A stretch of 21,747 bases of DNA from JALQTD01 sp036825655 (GTDB lineage Bacteria > Bacteroidota > Bacteroidia > Flavobacteriales_D > Sanyastnellaceae). A program made the translations under genes and the position numbers. The stretch lies in contig DAISXU010000030.1 in NCBI GenBank assembly GCA_036825655.1, positions 1 to 21,747 of the forward strand, read 5' to 3'. Below the pieces are notes generated by a model. The model saw nothing but the letters and a program-made list of their open reading frames with translations, did not search any database and was not told the origin of the DNA. This document shows, piece after piece, positions 1 to 7,364 of the stretch. The first letter of the stretch is position 1. The number at the start of each line of letters is the position of its first letter.

Positions 1-2
1 TC

Positions 3-653
3 GTCAAGACAGCCTTGCAGGATGCCGACGTTTTGTTGGTGGTAACGGACGTTTTCGAAAATGCATTGGCCGACCGCAGCACCTGGGAGAAAATTGTGAA
101 CATGAAGCTCCCAACCTTCATCTTGATCAACAAAATCGACCTTTCCGATCAAGAACGAGCAGCAGAACGCGTGGCCTATTGGAAAGAACAAATGCCCGAG
201 GCCACGGTCGCTCCCATTAGCGCATTGCATGGATTCAATGTGGATTCTCTGCTCGAACGGATTGTGGAGTCGTTGCCCGAAGCCCCTCCTTATTTTCCAA
301 AGGATGAACTAACCGACAAACCCATGCGGTTCTTTGTGGGCGAGATCATCCGAGAGAAAATCCTAACCCATTACAAACAGGAGATCCCGTACTCTTGTGA
401 GGTGGTCGTGGAGTCGTATGTAGATGAAGGAAATCTGGTGAAAATGCGAGCCGAGATCCGGGTAGCACGTGAGACCCAAAAGCAAATCGTCATTGGGGCT
501 CGGGGCAACATGATCAAGCGGGTGGGCATGGATGCTCGCCGGGACATTGAAGGGCTCATCGGCAAGAAGATCTTCTTGGATTTGTATGTTCGCGTGGACA
601 AAGACTGGCGAGATGATGAAGTGAAGCTTCGCCGGTTTGGTTATTTCGATTGA
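3..653 (+). CDS. era: GTPase Era, C-terminal part (5' end outside window)
   Basis: Ribosome-associated GTPase that binds the 3' end of 16S rRNA and helps mature the 30S subunit. The reading frame is open to the left edge, so the gene is cut by the window. About 216 residues are visible out of the roughly 290-300 usual for the family. The G1 and DTPG motifs lie outside. Visible are the G4 motif NKID (nt 129-140), the G5-like SALHG, and a C-terminal KH domain with the RNA-binding loop GARGNMIK followed by a typical ending (KDWRDDEVKLRRFGYFD). There is no real start codon here; the TTG at nt 15 is internal. ispE follows directly on the same strand, so the two are probably co-transcribed. Confidence 0.95.
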   Translation, partial: VKTALQDADVLLVVTDVFENALADRSTWEKIVNMKLPTFILINKIDLSDQERAAERVAYWKEQMPEATVAPISALHGFNVDSLLERIVESLPEAPPYFPKDELTDKPMRFFVGEIIREKILTHYKQEIPYSCEVVVESYVDEGNLVKMRAEIRVARETQKQIVIGARGNMIKRVGMDARRDIEGLIGKKIFLDLYVRVDKDWRDDEVKLRRFGYFD

Positions 654-661
654 CGCACACC

Positions 662-1510
662 ATGGTGTTCTTCCCTCCCGCGAAACTGAATTTGGGGCTG
701 TTCGTCACAGGCAAGCGACCCGATGGGTTTCACAATTTGGAAAGTGTTTTTGTCCAAATTCCGTGGTGTGACATCCTCGAACTGCAGCGGTCTGCGAACG
801 ACCCATTCCATTTGAGTTACTCAGGCCTACCCATTCCTTCCGTCGATGGGCGCCCCAACTTGATTGAACAGGCCTACCGTGCGTTGATCGATTTGGGTTG
901 CAACATCCCCCCCCTGCATGCCACCTTGCACAAAATAATCCCCATGGGCGCTGGGCTCGGAGGAGGCAGTTCAGATGGAGCTTGGATGCTTCGGGCATTG
1001 AATCAGTGGGCCGATTTGGGGCTGGAGGCCTCAACCTTGCATGAAGTGGCGTTGTCGCTGGGTTCAGATTGTCCCTTTTTCATCAACGATGGAGCTGCCT
1101 TCGTTCACGGGCGTGGGGAGAATTTGGAGCACTTGTCAGCGCCCACTTGGTCTTGGAGAGGATGGCATGTAGCCGTCATCTATCCGGGGGTGCACGTCAG
1201 CACGCAAGAGGCGTTTGGAGCCCTCTCTCCTTCTGAAGCGCCATGGGATTTGAGGAAATTGCACCAAACTCCCGTCACCGAATGGGCAAAAGCAGGTCTG
1301 CGCAATGATTTTCAGCCGGGTGTAAGCGCACAACACCCCGAAATCGCTGCTGCCTTAAAGCTTGTTGCGAATGGGGCCGCCTATGCGCAAATGACGGGAA
1401 CTGGTTCTGCCGTGTTTGGCTTGTACCCCTCACTTGAACAGGCCATGCGAACGGCAGATGAAGCAACGATCAAAGGTTGGACAAGCTGGAGTGGAACGCT
1501 GGATCGCTAG
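662..1510 (+). CDS. ispE: 4-diphosphocytidyl-2-C-methyl-D-erythritol kinase
   Basis: GHMP-family kinase of the non-mevalonate (MEP) isoprenoid pathway. It phosphorylates CDP-methylerythritol with ATP in the cytoplasm. The N-terminus FPPAKLNLGLFVTGKRPDGFH is the conserved substrate-binding start, with Lys8 at the position of a catalytic residue. The glycine-rich ATP loop PMGAGLGGGSSDG is at residues 94-106, and GSDCPFF, with the catalytic Asp, is near residue 136. The length of 282 aa fits the family. I chose the ATG at 662 because the homologous N-terminus begins there. A TTG at 650, overlapping the era stop, would add four residues (MTHT). It converges on lptG with a gap of 15 bases and no obvious terminator. 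Confidence 0.95.
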   Translation: MVFFPPAKLNLGLFVTGKRPDGFHNLESVFVQIPWCDILELQRSANDPFHLSYSGLPIPSVDGRPNLIEQAYRALIDLGCNIPPLHATLHKIIPMGAGLGGGSSDGAWMLRALNQWADLGLEASTLHEVALSLGSDCPFFINDGAAFVHGRGENLEHLSAPTWSWRGWHVAVIYPGVHVSTQEAFGALSPSEAPWDLRKLHQTPVTEWAKAGLRNDFQPGVSAQHPEIAAALKLVANGAAYAQMTGTGSAVFGLYPSLEQAMRTADEATIKGWTSWSGTLDR

Positions 1511-1525
1511 GGACTTAATAGCCCA

Positions 1526-2665
1526 TCATTTGGGAGCCAAACGGTACAACACCACCCCCAATGCCCCAAAAATCAAGTTAGGCAACCAGGCCGAAAACAG
1601 CCACCACACCTCGCGGTCCCAACCCTCTGGAATGGGCGCAGCAGCAGCATAAACGGTGATGAGCTTCCACGAAAAGACATAGGCAAAGGCAATCAAGACG
1701 GCCAAAAAGAGGTGCATCCCCATGCCGCCTCGCTGCTTCCTCGATGCCACCGCTACACCAATCAATGCCATCACGAAGATGGTGAAGGCGTTGGCCGTTC
1801 GCGCATGGCGTTCAAGCACCAAGTGAGTCACGGGAGCCCCAAGCGCTGCAACGGCGACAATGTGCTCGTCCAGCTCGGGGGTGGTCATGGTAGAAATGAG
1901 CTCTGACCGTTGGCCAAAATCGCTGATTTGCATGGCCAGGGTCGTGTCATAAGCGGTAAGGTAGCGGAATTGCTCCGTCCCGTCTTCCGGATTCATGTTG
2001 CGAATGGAAGCATTCACCAGGTGCCAAATGCTGTCCTTCTCAAGCCATTGAGCTTTTGCAGCGGTGATGTGCTGCACCATGCGCCCTTTTTCATCCCAAC
2101 GCTCCAATTGAAAGCGGTAGCCCGTCTCTCGATCCACCGTAATGCTCCGGAAATAGGCAATGACGCCTGGCTCAATTTCTCGGTACAGGTGCTGGTCAGC
2201 TATGCTAAATTTCGTGTGGATGTATTGGAAATCGAAGTCCAATTTTTGGCCATTCGCCATGGGCAAAATCCAATGCGAAATCAACAAAGTCATGCCCGCC
2301 AGCAGCGTGGCTGCCAGGAAATAGGGCCGCAAAAACCGACGAAAACTCATGCCTCCACTGAGCATGGCGATGACTTCTGTTTGCTGCGCCAATCGACTGG
2401 TGAACCAAATGATGGTTAGAAAAACGATGAATCCGCTCAGTAAATTCCCAAAATAGAAACAGAAGCTGAGGTAATACAGCATGGTCGCTCCGATCGGGGC
2501 CTCATTGCGAAGCAGATCATCGAGGTACTCCATGAGATCAAACACCACCGCGATCACACAAAAAACAGCAATCATGAAAAAGAAGGTCCCCAAAAACTTC
2601 CGCATGATGTAGCGGTCAAGTTTTGTCAGTTTCCATCGCCCGATCCAAGATTGGCCTGCGTCCAT
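1526..2665 (-). CDS. lptG: LptF/LptG-family lipopolysaccharide export permease (YjgP/YjgQ)
   Basis: Inner-membrane permease subunit of the Lpt ABC machine that extracts LPS from the inner membrane and sends it to the outer membrane. The 379-residue protein has the family layout. The N-terminus KLDRYIMRKFLGTFFF leads into a first membrane segment (about residues 25-45), with further segments near residues 60-85 and 100-125. A long periplasmic beta-rich region follows (about 130-280), and three C-terminal membrane segments end the protein. LptF and LptG are hard to tell apart here, so the symbol is a best guess. It starts 9 bases after the tgt stop on the same strand, so it is probably translated from the tgt transcript. 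The start is the ATG at 2665; the conserved part begins about 12 residues later. Confidence 0.85.
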   Translation of the reverse strand: MDAGQSWIGRWKLTKLDRYIMRKFLGTFFFMIAVFCVIAVVFDLMEYLDDLLRNEAPIGATMLYYLSFCFYFGNLLSGFIVFLTIIWFTSRLAQQTEVIAMLSGGMSFRRFLRPYFLAATLLAGMTLLISHWILPMANGQKLDFDFQYIHTKFSIADQHLYREIEPGVIAYFRSITVDRETGYRFQLERWDEKGRMVQHITAAKAQWLEKDSIWHLVNASIRNMNPEDGTEQFRYLTAYDTTLAMQISDFGQRSELISTMTTPELDEHIVAVAALGAPVTHLVLERHARTANAFTIFVMALIGVAVASRKQRGGMGMHLFLAVLIAFAYVFSWKLITVYAAAAPIPEGWDREVWWLFSAWLPNLIFGALGVVLYRLAPK

Positions 2666-2674
2666 GTTGCGAAA

Positions 2675-3805
2675 TTAGACCTTGGCTGACAGTTGTGGCA
2701 CAATGCCATCCTTCCATTCACGGAAATCTCCCGCTTGGATGTGCATGCGTGCCGTCCGGACTAAGTCGAGGTAGAAAGCCAAATTATGCACCGATGCGAT
2801 GTACAAAGCCAACAATTCGTTCGCCTTGAACAAGTGACGGAGGTAGGCGCGGGTGTAGTATTGGTCCACTGGTGATGTGCCATCCGGATCCAACGGAGAG
2901 AAGTCGGTTTCCCATTTGGCATTCTTCATGTTCATCATGCCCTTCCACGTGAATAGCGTGCCATTGCGGGCATTCCGAGTGGGCATAACGCAATCGAACA
3001 TGTCCACACCCAATGCGATGCACTCCAGGATGTTTGCAGGCGTGCCGACCCCCATTAAGTAACGTGGTTTGTCTTCGGGAAGAATCCCGCAGACCAAATC
3101 GCACGTCGCATACATTTCGTCATGAGGCTCTCCAACACTGAGGCCTCCAATGGCATTTCCTGACGCCCCGCGCTCAGCCACCGCCTCAGCCGAAGCGGTG
3201 CGCAAATCCTTAAACGTCGACCCTTGAACAATCGGGAATAAGTGCTGCAGGTGCCCATAAAGCGGTTCCGTCTCCGCGAGCCGAGCGATGCACCGATCCA
3301 GCCAACGATGCGTCATCTCCATGGATTTTCGAGCGTATGCGTACTCACTTGGATAAGGCGGACATTCATCGAATGCCATGATGATGTCTGCTCCAATGCT
3401 CCGTTGGATGTCCATCGAATTCTCCGGTGAGAACAGGTGCTTGCTCCCGTCGATGTGGCTGCGAAACGTTACGCCCTCCTCCTTGATCTTTCGGTTATCA
3501 GCCAAACTATAGACTTGAAACCCCCCGCTGTCCGTCAAGATGGGCCGGTCCCAATTCATGAATTTATGCAGCCCCCCCGCTTGTTCCAAGGTGGTCGTTC
3601 CGGGACGCAAGTACAGGTGGTAGGTGTTCCCAAGGATGATGTCCGCATGGATGTCTTCCTTTAAGTCCCTTTGAGGCACTGCCTTCACACTGCCGACTGT
3701 CCCCACCGGCATGAAAATGGGTGTCTCAATGACTCCATGATCGGTGGTCAATCGCCCAGCCCGCGCTCGGGAACCGGGATCTGTAGCTTCAAGTGTGAAT
3801 TCCAT
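2675..3805 (-). CDS. tgt: tRNA-guanine transglycosylase (queuine/preQ1 tRNA-ribosyltransferase)
   Basis: Exchanges guanine-34 for preQ1 in the wobble position of tRNAs with GUN anticodons, an early step of queuosine formation. The protein is 376 residues, normal for bacterial Tgt. Visible motifs are ILGNTYHLYLRPG (57-69), DSGGFQVYSL with the catalytic Asp92, FDECPPYP (145-152), GGLSVGEP (220-227) and DMFDCVMPTRNARNG (268-282) containing the nucleophile Asp271. The CxCxxC zinc motif usual after this is absent: residues 306-318 read DPDGTSPVDQYYT, with no cysteine. The fourth ligand position, His340 in SVHNLAFYL, is kept. I chose the ATG at 3805. The frame extends 31 codons upstream to 3898, but that stretch is not family-like and overlaps the divergent gene. 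Confidence 0.96.
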   Translation of the reverse strand: MEFTLEATDPGSRARAGRLTTDHGVIETPIFMPVGTVGSVKAVPQRDLKEDIHADIILGNTYHLYLRPGTTTLEQAGGLHKFMNWDRPILTDSGGFQVYSLADNRKIKEEGVTFRSHIDGSKHLFSPENSMDIQRSIGADIIMAFDECPPYPSEYAYARKSMEMTHRWLDRCIARLAETEPLYGHLQHLFPIVQGSTFKDLRTASAEAVAERGASGNAIGGLSVGEPHDEMYATCDLVCGILPEDKPRYLMGVGTPANILECIALGVDMFDCVMPTRNARNGTLFTWKGMMNMKNAKWETDFSPLDPDGTSPVDQYYTRAYLRHLFKANELLALYIASVHNLAFYLDLVRTARMHIQAGDFREWKDGIVPQLSAKV

Positions 3806-3831
3806 GCAAACGTTTTCGGAGGTAAGCGGTG

Positions 3832-3839
3832 CAAATGTA
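3832..3839 (-). promoter_or_regulatory. Candidate Bacteroidota -7 element for tgt-lptG
   Basis: Read on the minus strand this is TACATTTG, a perfect match to the TAnnTTTG -7 consensus. It would start transcription about 20-25 bases before the tgt ATG at 3805. No convincing TTTG -33 element lies 17-23 bases further upstream, and the site sits in the only 44 bases between two divergent genes. Confidence 0.4.
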
Positions 3840-3849
3840 ACTTTCCGAC

Positions 3850-4509
3850 ATGCTCGGAACGCTATACAATGCCGCTGCAGTTGGAATCGGTGCCTCATTG
3901 GGCCTTGTTTTAGGCCCGCGATTGCCTGAAGGGTTGCGTAAAATCACCTTTCAAGCCCTCGGCTTGTTCACCCTCGGTTTGGGAATCCTGATGGCCAACA
4001 AAATGCAAGACCCTTTTGCGGTGTTTTTGGCCTTGGTGATTGGAGCTGGTGTAGGCCAAACCTTGGGCCTTCACGAACGGTTGGAACGGTGGACCTTCGG
4101 CGCGGCAAGTGGCGGTCTCATTCAAGCGGTGCTCTTGTTCTGCGTAGGAGCCATGACCGTCGTAGGGTGTATGGAAGACGCCCTGCATGACGACCCATCC
4201 ATTCTGTATGCCAAGGGAACAATGGATTTGATAAGCTCTGCCTTTTTGGCGGCGGCAGCTGGGCGTGGAGTCCTTTGGGCCGCTCCGGCTGTGCTGTTGA
4301 TTCAGGGTGCGCTGACATTGGGATTCATGGGGTTAGGAGACATCCTCTCACCCGCTTTGATTCAAGAGGGTTCAGCGCTGGGCGGTTTGTTGCTATTGGG
4401 CTTGGGGCTCGACCTGCTGCAGATCCGGACCTTGCCATTGGTCAATTTTCTTCCTGCCTTGTTGTTGCTTCCTTTGGTGCGCTGGGTCCTTGAATCGCTG
4501 CCGCTGTGA
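3850..4509 (+). CDS. DUF554 family integral membrane protein
   Basis: The 219-residue protein is almost entirely hydrophobic, with six to seven membrane segments. It shows the DUF554 (YdfK-like) pattern: MLGTLYNAAAVGIGASLGL at the start, a central LLFCVGAMTVVGCMEDALHDD, then SILYAKGTMDLISS and a second hydrophobic half. The family is widespread and described as putative membrane or transport proteins; no substrate is established to my knowledge. It lies 44 bases from tgt on the opposite strand. Its TGA overlaps the GTG start of the muramidase-like gene in GTGA, so the two are translationally coupled. No promoter of its own could be identified. Confidence 0.88.
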   Translation: MLGTLYNAAAVGIGASLGLVLGPRLPEGLRKITFQALGLFTLGLGILMANKMQDPFAVFLALVIGAGVGQTLGLHERLERWTFGAASGGLIQAVLLFCVGAMTVVGCMEDALHDDPSILYAKGTMDLISSAFLAAAAGRGVLWAAPAVLLIQGALTLGFMGLGDILSPALIQEGSALGGLLLLGLGLDLLQIRTLPLVNFLPALLLLPLVRWVLESLPL

Positions 4510-5174
4510 GCCGCGGAAACCCGAAGGGAATCGCATTTTCTTTGGTGGTGATCATCGCCCTTCTGTTGGGTGGACTGGAATTTGGCAGGAGGTGGTCGGG
4601 GCGTTGGACGGGGGGAGGAGTCTTGTTTGGCCATTCGATCACATGGATGCACTACGGTGATGAAGTCCTTCGCGAAGCGGAATTGCGCAGCCTACCACCT
4701 GCGTACTTTTTGGCCTTGATCGAATTGGAAAGTGGTGGGCGAAAACCTGCAGGGAAGCGGTTTGAAAGCCATGTCATGCAAAGGCTACAAAACGTCCAAA
4801 AAGGCAAACGAAAACGGTTGGAGAACATTACGAAACCCGATTTGGAGGGGGCCTCCAATGAGGCCTTACGAAACCTAGCCACAAGCTGGGGACCATTTCA
4901 ATTGATGGGATACAAATGCATTGGACTCGACGTTCAAATTAGAGACCTGAGAGGAGACCAAGCCATTTCATTGGGCATCCAATGGATTGATGATTCCTAC
5001 GGCGATGCTTTGCGCGAGGGCCGCTTCCAAGACGCCTTTCACTTGCACAACACCGGACAACCCTATCCGACTTCTGGCCCCCCAAAAACTTACCACCCCA
5101 ATTATGTGCAGCGCGGAATGGCCCTGATGAATCAATTCGAAGTTGAACTCTTGGAACGAGAAAAAAGACCTTAA
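4506..5174 (+). CDS. Membrane-anchored muramidase/lytic-transglycosylase-like protein
   Basis: The 222-residue protein has an N-terminal membrane anchor (about residues 9-25), so the rest should face the periplasm. The following domain resembles lysozyme-fold peptidoglycan hydrolases, closest by eye to the DUF3380 N-acetylmuramidase pattern. It has a catalytic-type glutamate in LALIELESGG (69-78; Glu73 or Glu75), RFESHVMQRL (85-94), the ATSWGPFQLMGY block (125-136) and HNTGQ (181-185). Family membership is inferred from these motifs; activity is not shown. The start is a GTG overlapping the DUF554 stop, and the WYL regulator begins 9 bases after its stop. Lys/Arg-rich residues 99-106 form an exposed insertion. 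Confidence 0.65.
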   Translation: MSRGNPKGIAFSLVVIIALLLGGLEFGRRWSGRWTGGGVLFGHSITWMHYGDEVLREAELRSLPPAYFLALIELESGGRKPAGKRFESHVMQRLQNVQKGKRKRLENITKPDLEGASNEALRNLATSWGPFQLMGYKCIGLDVQIRDLRGDQAISLGIQWIDDSYGDALREGRFQDAFHLHNTGQPYPTSGPPKTYHPNYVQRGMALMNQFEVELLEREKRP

Positions 5175-5183
5175 TTTCGAATC

Positions 5184-6206
5184 ATGGCCGTGAATAAGAA
5201 TGCCTTGATGCGCTACCGTGTCATCGATCGGTGCCTGACGAATTCCGCCCGCCCATTCCCAACAAAAGCGGATTTGCAACGGGCTTGTGAAGAGGCGCTT
5301 TACGGGAGCTATCACGAGCGCATTAGCGCATCGACGATTGAGAAGGACATGTGGGCCATGAAGAACGAGTCGTCCTTAGGTTTCTACGCTCCGATTGCCT
5401 TTAACCGCGACCAACGCGGGTACCACTACACCGATCCTGACTACAGCATCAACGACGTTCAACTCAACGACGAAGAACGTGACGCCATTCAATTCGCTGC
5501 AAGGACCCTGTTGCAGTACCGAGACCTTCCTGTGTTTGCACAATTCGATCAAGCGTTGGGGAAAATTCAAGATCGGCTTAGCCTATCTCCAGAATTGGAC
5601 GAAAAATCACTCGGCTCGGTGGTTCAATTCGAGACAGCCCCAACAACACCTGGTTCAGCCCATTTAGGAGCCTTGTTTGCTGCCATACGAGACAAAAGGT
5701 TCATCAAACTGGACTACCAGAAATTTGGCGCATCCACAACGAAACAGTACAAGCTGTGTCCGTATTTGCTTAAAGAATACCGCAACAGGTGGTACGTCAT
5801 TGCGTGGTCTGAGGATCGGAAAGACTATTTGACCTTCGGACTGGATCGGATTAGGCACTTGGAAATCACAGAAGAGCGTTACAATCCCGCCTCCGATTTC
5901 GATTTGAATCGGTTCTTCGAGTATTCCATCGGAATCACTGAAATTGACGCTGAGCCCCAAGAAGTACTTCTTCACTGCAACGCGGTTCAAGCCCGCTACT
6001 TGCAAAGCCAACCAATCCACCGCAGCCAAGAGCTCACGAAATTGGATCAAGCGCAGTACAGCCTGAAATTGCGCGTGCTCCTGACCTATGAGCTCGTCGA
6101 ATGGATCTTAGGGGCGGGGAACGCCATACAAGTGATTCAGCCGGATGTCCTTCGAAATCGGGTATTGAATGCACTTCAGGATGCGCTCAGCGCATATGAC
6201 GCTTGA
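5184..6206 (+). CDS. WYL-domain transcriptional regulator
   Basis: A 340-residue protein with an N-terminal helix-turn-helix-like region (about residues 1-85) and a WYL sensor domain. The N-terminal pattern (NKNALMRYRVIDRCL, then ISASTIEKDMWAMK, then LGFYAPI) is that of Bacteroidota WYL regulators. The WYL core is NRWYVIAWSEDRKDYLTFGLDRI (201-223), with W203-Y204-V205 in place of Trp-Tyr-Leu. WYL domains are thought to bind nucleic acid or small ligands; the ligand here is unknown. It is probably the last gene of the DUF554-muramidase-WYL unit, being 9 bases from the previous gene. Whether it regulates that unit is inference. Confidence 0.88.
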   Translation: MAVNKNALMRYRVIDRCLTNSARPFPTKADLQRACEEALYGSYHERISASTIEKDMWAMKNESSLGFYAPIAFNRDQRGYHYTDPDYSINDVQLNDEERDAIQFAARTLLQYRDLPVFAQFDQALGKIQDRLSLSPELDEKSLGSVVQFETAPTTPGSAHLGALFAAIRDKRFIKLDYQKFGASTTKQYKLCPYLLKEYRNRWYVIAWSEDRKDYLTFGLDRIRHLEITEERYNPASDFDLNRFFEYSIGITEIDAEPQEVLLHCNAVQARYLQSQPIHRSQELTKLDQAQYSLKLRVLLTYELVEWILGAGNAIQVIQPDVLRNRVLNALQDALSAYDA

Positions 6207-6265
6207 GCGTTCAATCGGGGAAGACTCAGCACATTTTTCAAAGGAGAAACAAGTTTTTTTAAGTT

Positions 6266-6280
6266 CGTAAATCCTTTACG
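6266..6280. repeat. Short perfect inverted repeat (6-bp arms, 3-bp spacer)
   Basis: CGTAAA and TTTACG flank TCC, about 40 bases before the small gene at 6319 and 60 bases after the WYL regulator stop. It could be an operator. It lacks a T-run and is too short for a terminator. It may be chance. Confidence 0.3.
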
Positions 6281-6318
6281 AGGTGCCTTTCATCCTTTGT
6301 CATGCAAAACACCTCAAC

Positions 6319-6603
6319 ATGGCAATTCCATTGAACCCCCTGGCGCTGCAAGCGACCAATTCAATCAACAATTTGGCAGAAGCCCGTTTGTGGATCGAGC
6401 GGTTTTCTCGACCTGTTGGATTCAACACCTACGCATGGGAAACAACGAAACGGCTGGCCCTGCAGGTGTGGCGGTGCTATTTTGACGGGCGCTCATTTGA
6501 ACGAACCCTTAATTTCATGCACCCGACGTTCTATGACATGATCCGAACACCTGAAGGAAATTCTCTACTTTCTGAGCGTTTGGTGAGGAAACACATCCTA
6601 TAA
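6319..6603 (+). CDS. Hypothetical small protein (95 aa), unrecognised
   Basis: I do not recognise this protein. It has no membrane segment or signal peptide, is slightly basic, and contains several aromatic residues and an amphipathic middle (ARLWIERFSRPVGF, later TKRLALQVWRCYFDG). I took the ATG at 6319; a GTG at 6283 would add 12 residues. It lies between the WYL regulator and the SiaB-like gene with sizeable gaps on both sides (112 and 181 bases), so it seems to be a single-gene unit. Base composition is like its neighbours. It may be a lineage-specific gene or, less likely, a spurious frame. Confidence 0.45.
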   Translation: MAIPLNPLALQATNSINNLAEARLWIERFSRPVGFNTYAWETTKRLALQVWRCYFDGRSFERTLNFMHPTFYDMIRTPEGNSLLSERLVRKHIL

Positions 6604-6738
6604 CTTAATATAACATTCGCTTAAAAGGGCTTACGTGGTGAATAACTAGTTGCACAAAATCACTCTAGTGCGGGAGCAATTTGGAAGGCTATTTCTATAT
6701 TGCATGTGTTAAAAATTACCTTGACATCGACGAAATAG

Positions 6739-6768
6739 TTTGTTTTGTCGGGGCTTTCGCTACATTTG
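6739..6768 (+). promoter_or_regulatory. Bacteroidota-type promoter for the SiaB-like gene
   Basis: A TTTG (-33 element) at 6739-6742 and a perfect TACATTTG (-7, TAnnTTTG) at 6761-6768 are separated by 18 bases, within the known range. The expected start lies near 6773, giving a leader of about a dozen bases before the ATG at 6785. Confidence 0.6.
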
Positions 6769-6784
6769 TCTAGGTTTTTCCCAC

Positions 6785-7360
6785 ATGAACGAGCTCAACT
6801 CCATACACCGCCCACTTCGGGAACAAATGCAGCTCCGACTCCAAGCTTCTGCTGATGTCGATGGAGGCATGGGGGTACTTGTTTCATTCTCAGGTGAATT
6901 AGGCGATCACATCACAGAATCGCTGTTGGTGCTTTGCGAGCGAGCCGTCAGCGCAACAGGTAGTCCGAGAAAAAGAACAAAAAGAGCTGGACAGGTTCTG
7001 ATTGAATCCTTGCAGAATGTAGCTCGCCATGGTTGGGTTGACGATGACGGCCAAACGCCCTTCTTCATGGCCTTGGAGTACACTCCACTCGGTTTTCAAC
7101 TTCAAACAGGGAACATCGTCGACTTTGACATGGCCTCCGAATTGCGCCATCGCCTCGCCAAAGTCAATGGAATGAATAGGGAAGAACTTCGCAAGGCATA
7201 CGTTGAACGCCTTTGTCAGGGAGAGCTGAGTGAGCGAGGAGGAGCCGGATTGGGGTTGATCAGCATGGCAAAACGCTCTGAAGGCCCTTTGAATTATCAG
7301 TTTTCTGAATTTGGCCAAGGGCTGTTTTTGTTTTCCCTTTCTGTGCTCATCCGCAACTGA
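6785..7360 (+). CDS. SiaB-like (DUF6272) GHKL-fold protein
   Basis: A 191-residue protein matching the SiaB-type kinase/DUF6272 pattern found in many Bacteroidota. It has an N-box-like VLIESLQNVARHG (71-83; Glu75, Asn78), TGNIVDFDMASEL (108-120), KVNGMNREELRKAYVERL (126-143), and a G-box SERGGAGLGLISMAKRS (149-165). These suggest an ATP-binding GHKL fold. In Pseudomonas, SiaB is a kinase of the STAS protein SiaC in a partner-switch controlling c-di-GMP; a similar role here is inference. No PP2C phosphatase or STAS protein lies beside it. The ATG at 6785 is preferred over an upstream GTG/TTG extension because the promoter lies between. It converges on the next gene with only 4 bases between stops. 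Confidence 0.75.
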   Translation: MNELNSIHRPLREQMQLRLQASADVDGGMGVLVSFSGELGDHITESLLVLCERAVSATGSPRKRTKRAGQVLIESLQNVARHGWVDDDGQTPFFMALEYTPLGFQLQTGNIVDFDMASELRHRLAKVNGMNREELRKAYVERLCQGELSERGGAGLGLISMAKRSEGPLNYQFSEFGQGLFLFSLSVLIRN

Positions 7361-7364
7361 GCAT

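Noticed and set aside
1910..2419. Open frame of 169 codons opposite lptG
   Set aside because: It is a shadow of the lptG frame, with no start context or motif of its own.
3806..3898. 31-codon N-terminal extension of Tgt
   Set aside because: The extension is not Tgt-like, runs into the divergent DUF554 gene and includes the candidate promoter.
4506..6206. Defence island suggested by a WYL regulator next to a cell-wall hydrolase
   Set aside because: WYL proteins do occur in defence loci, but no nuclease, effector, recombinase or phage gene is nearby and the surroundings are housekeeping genes.
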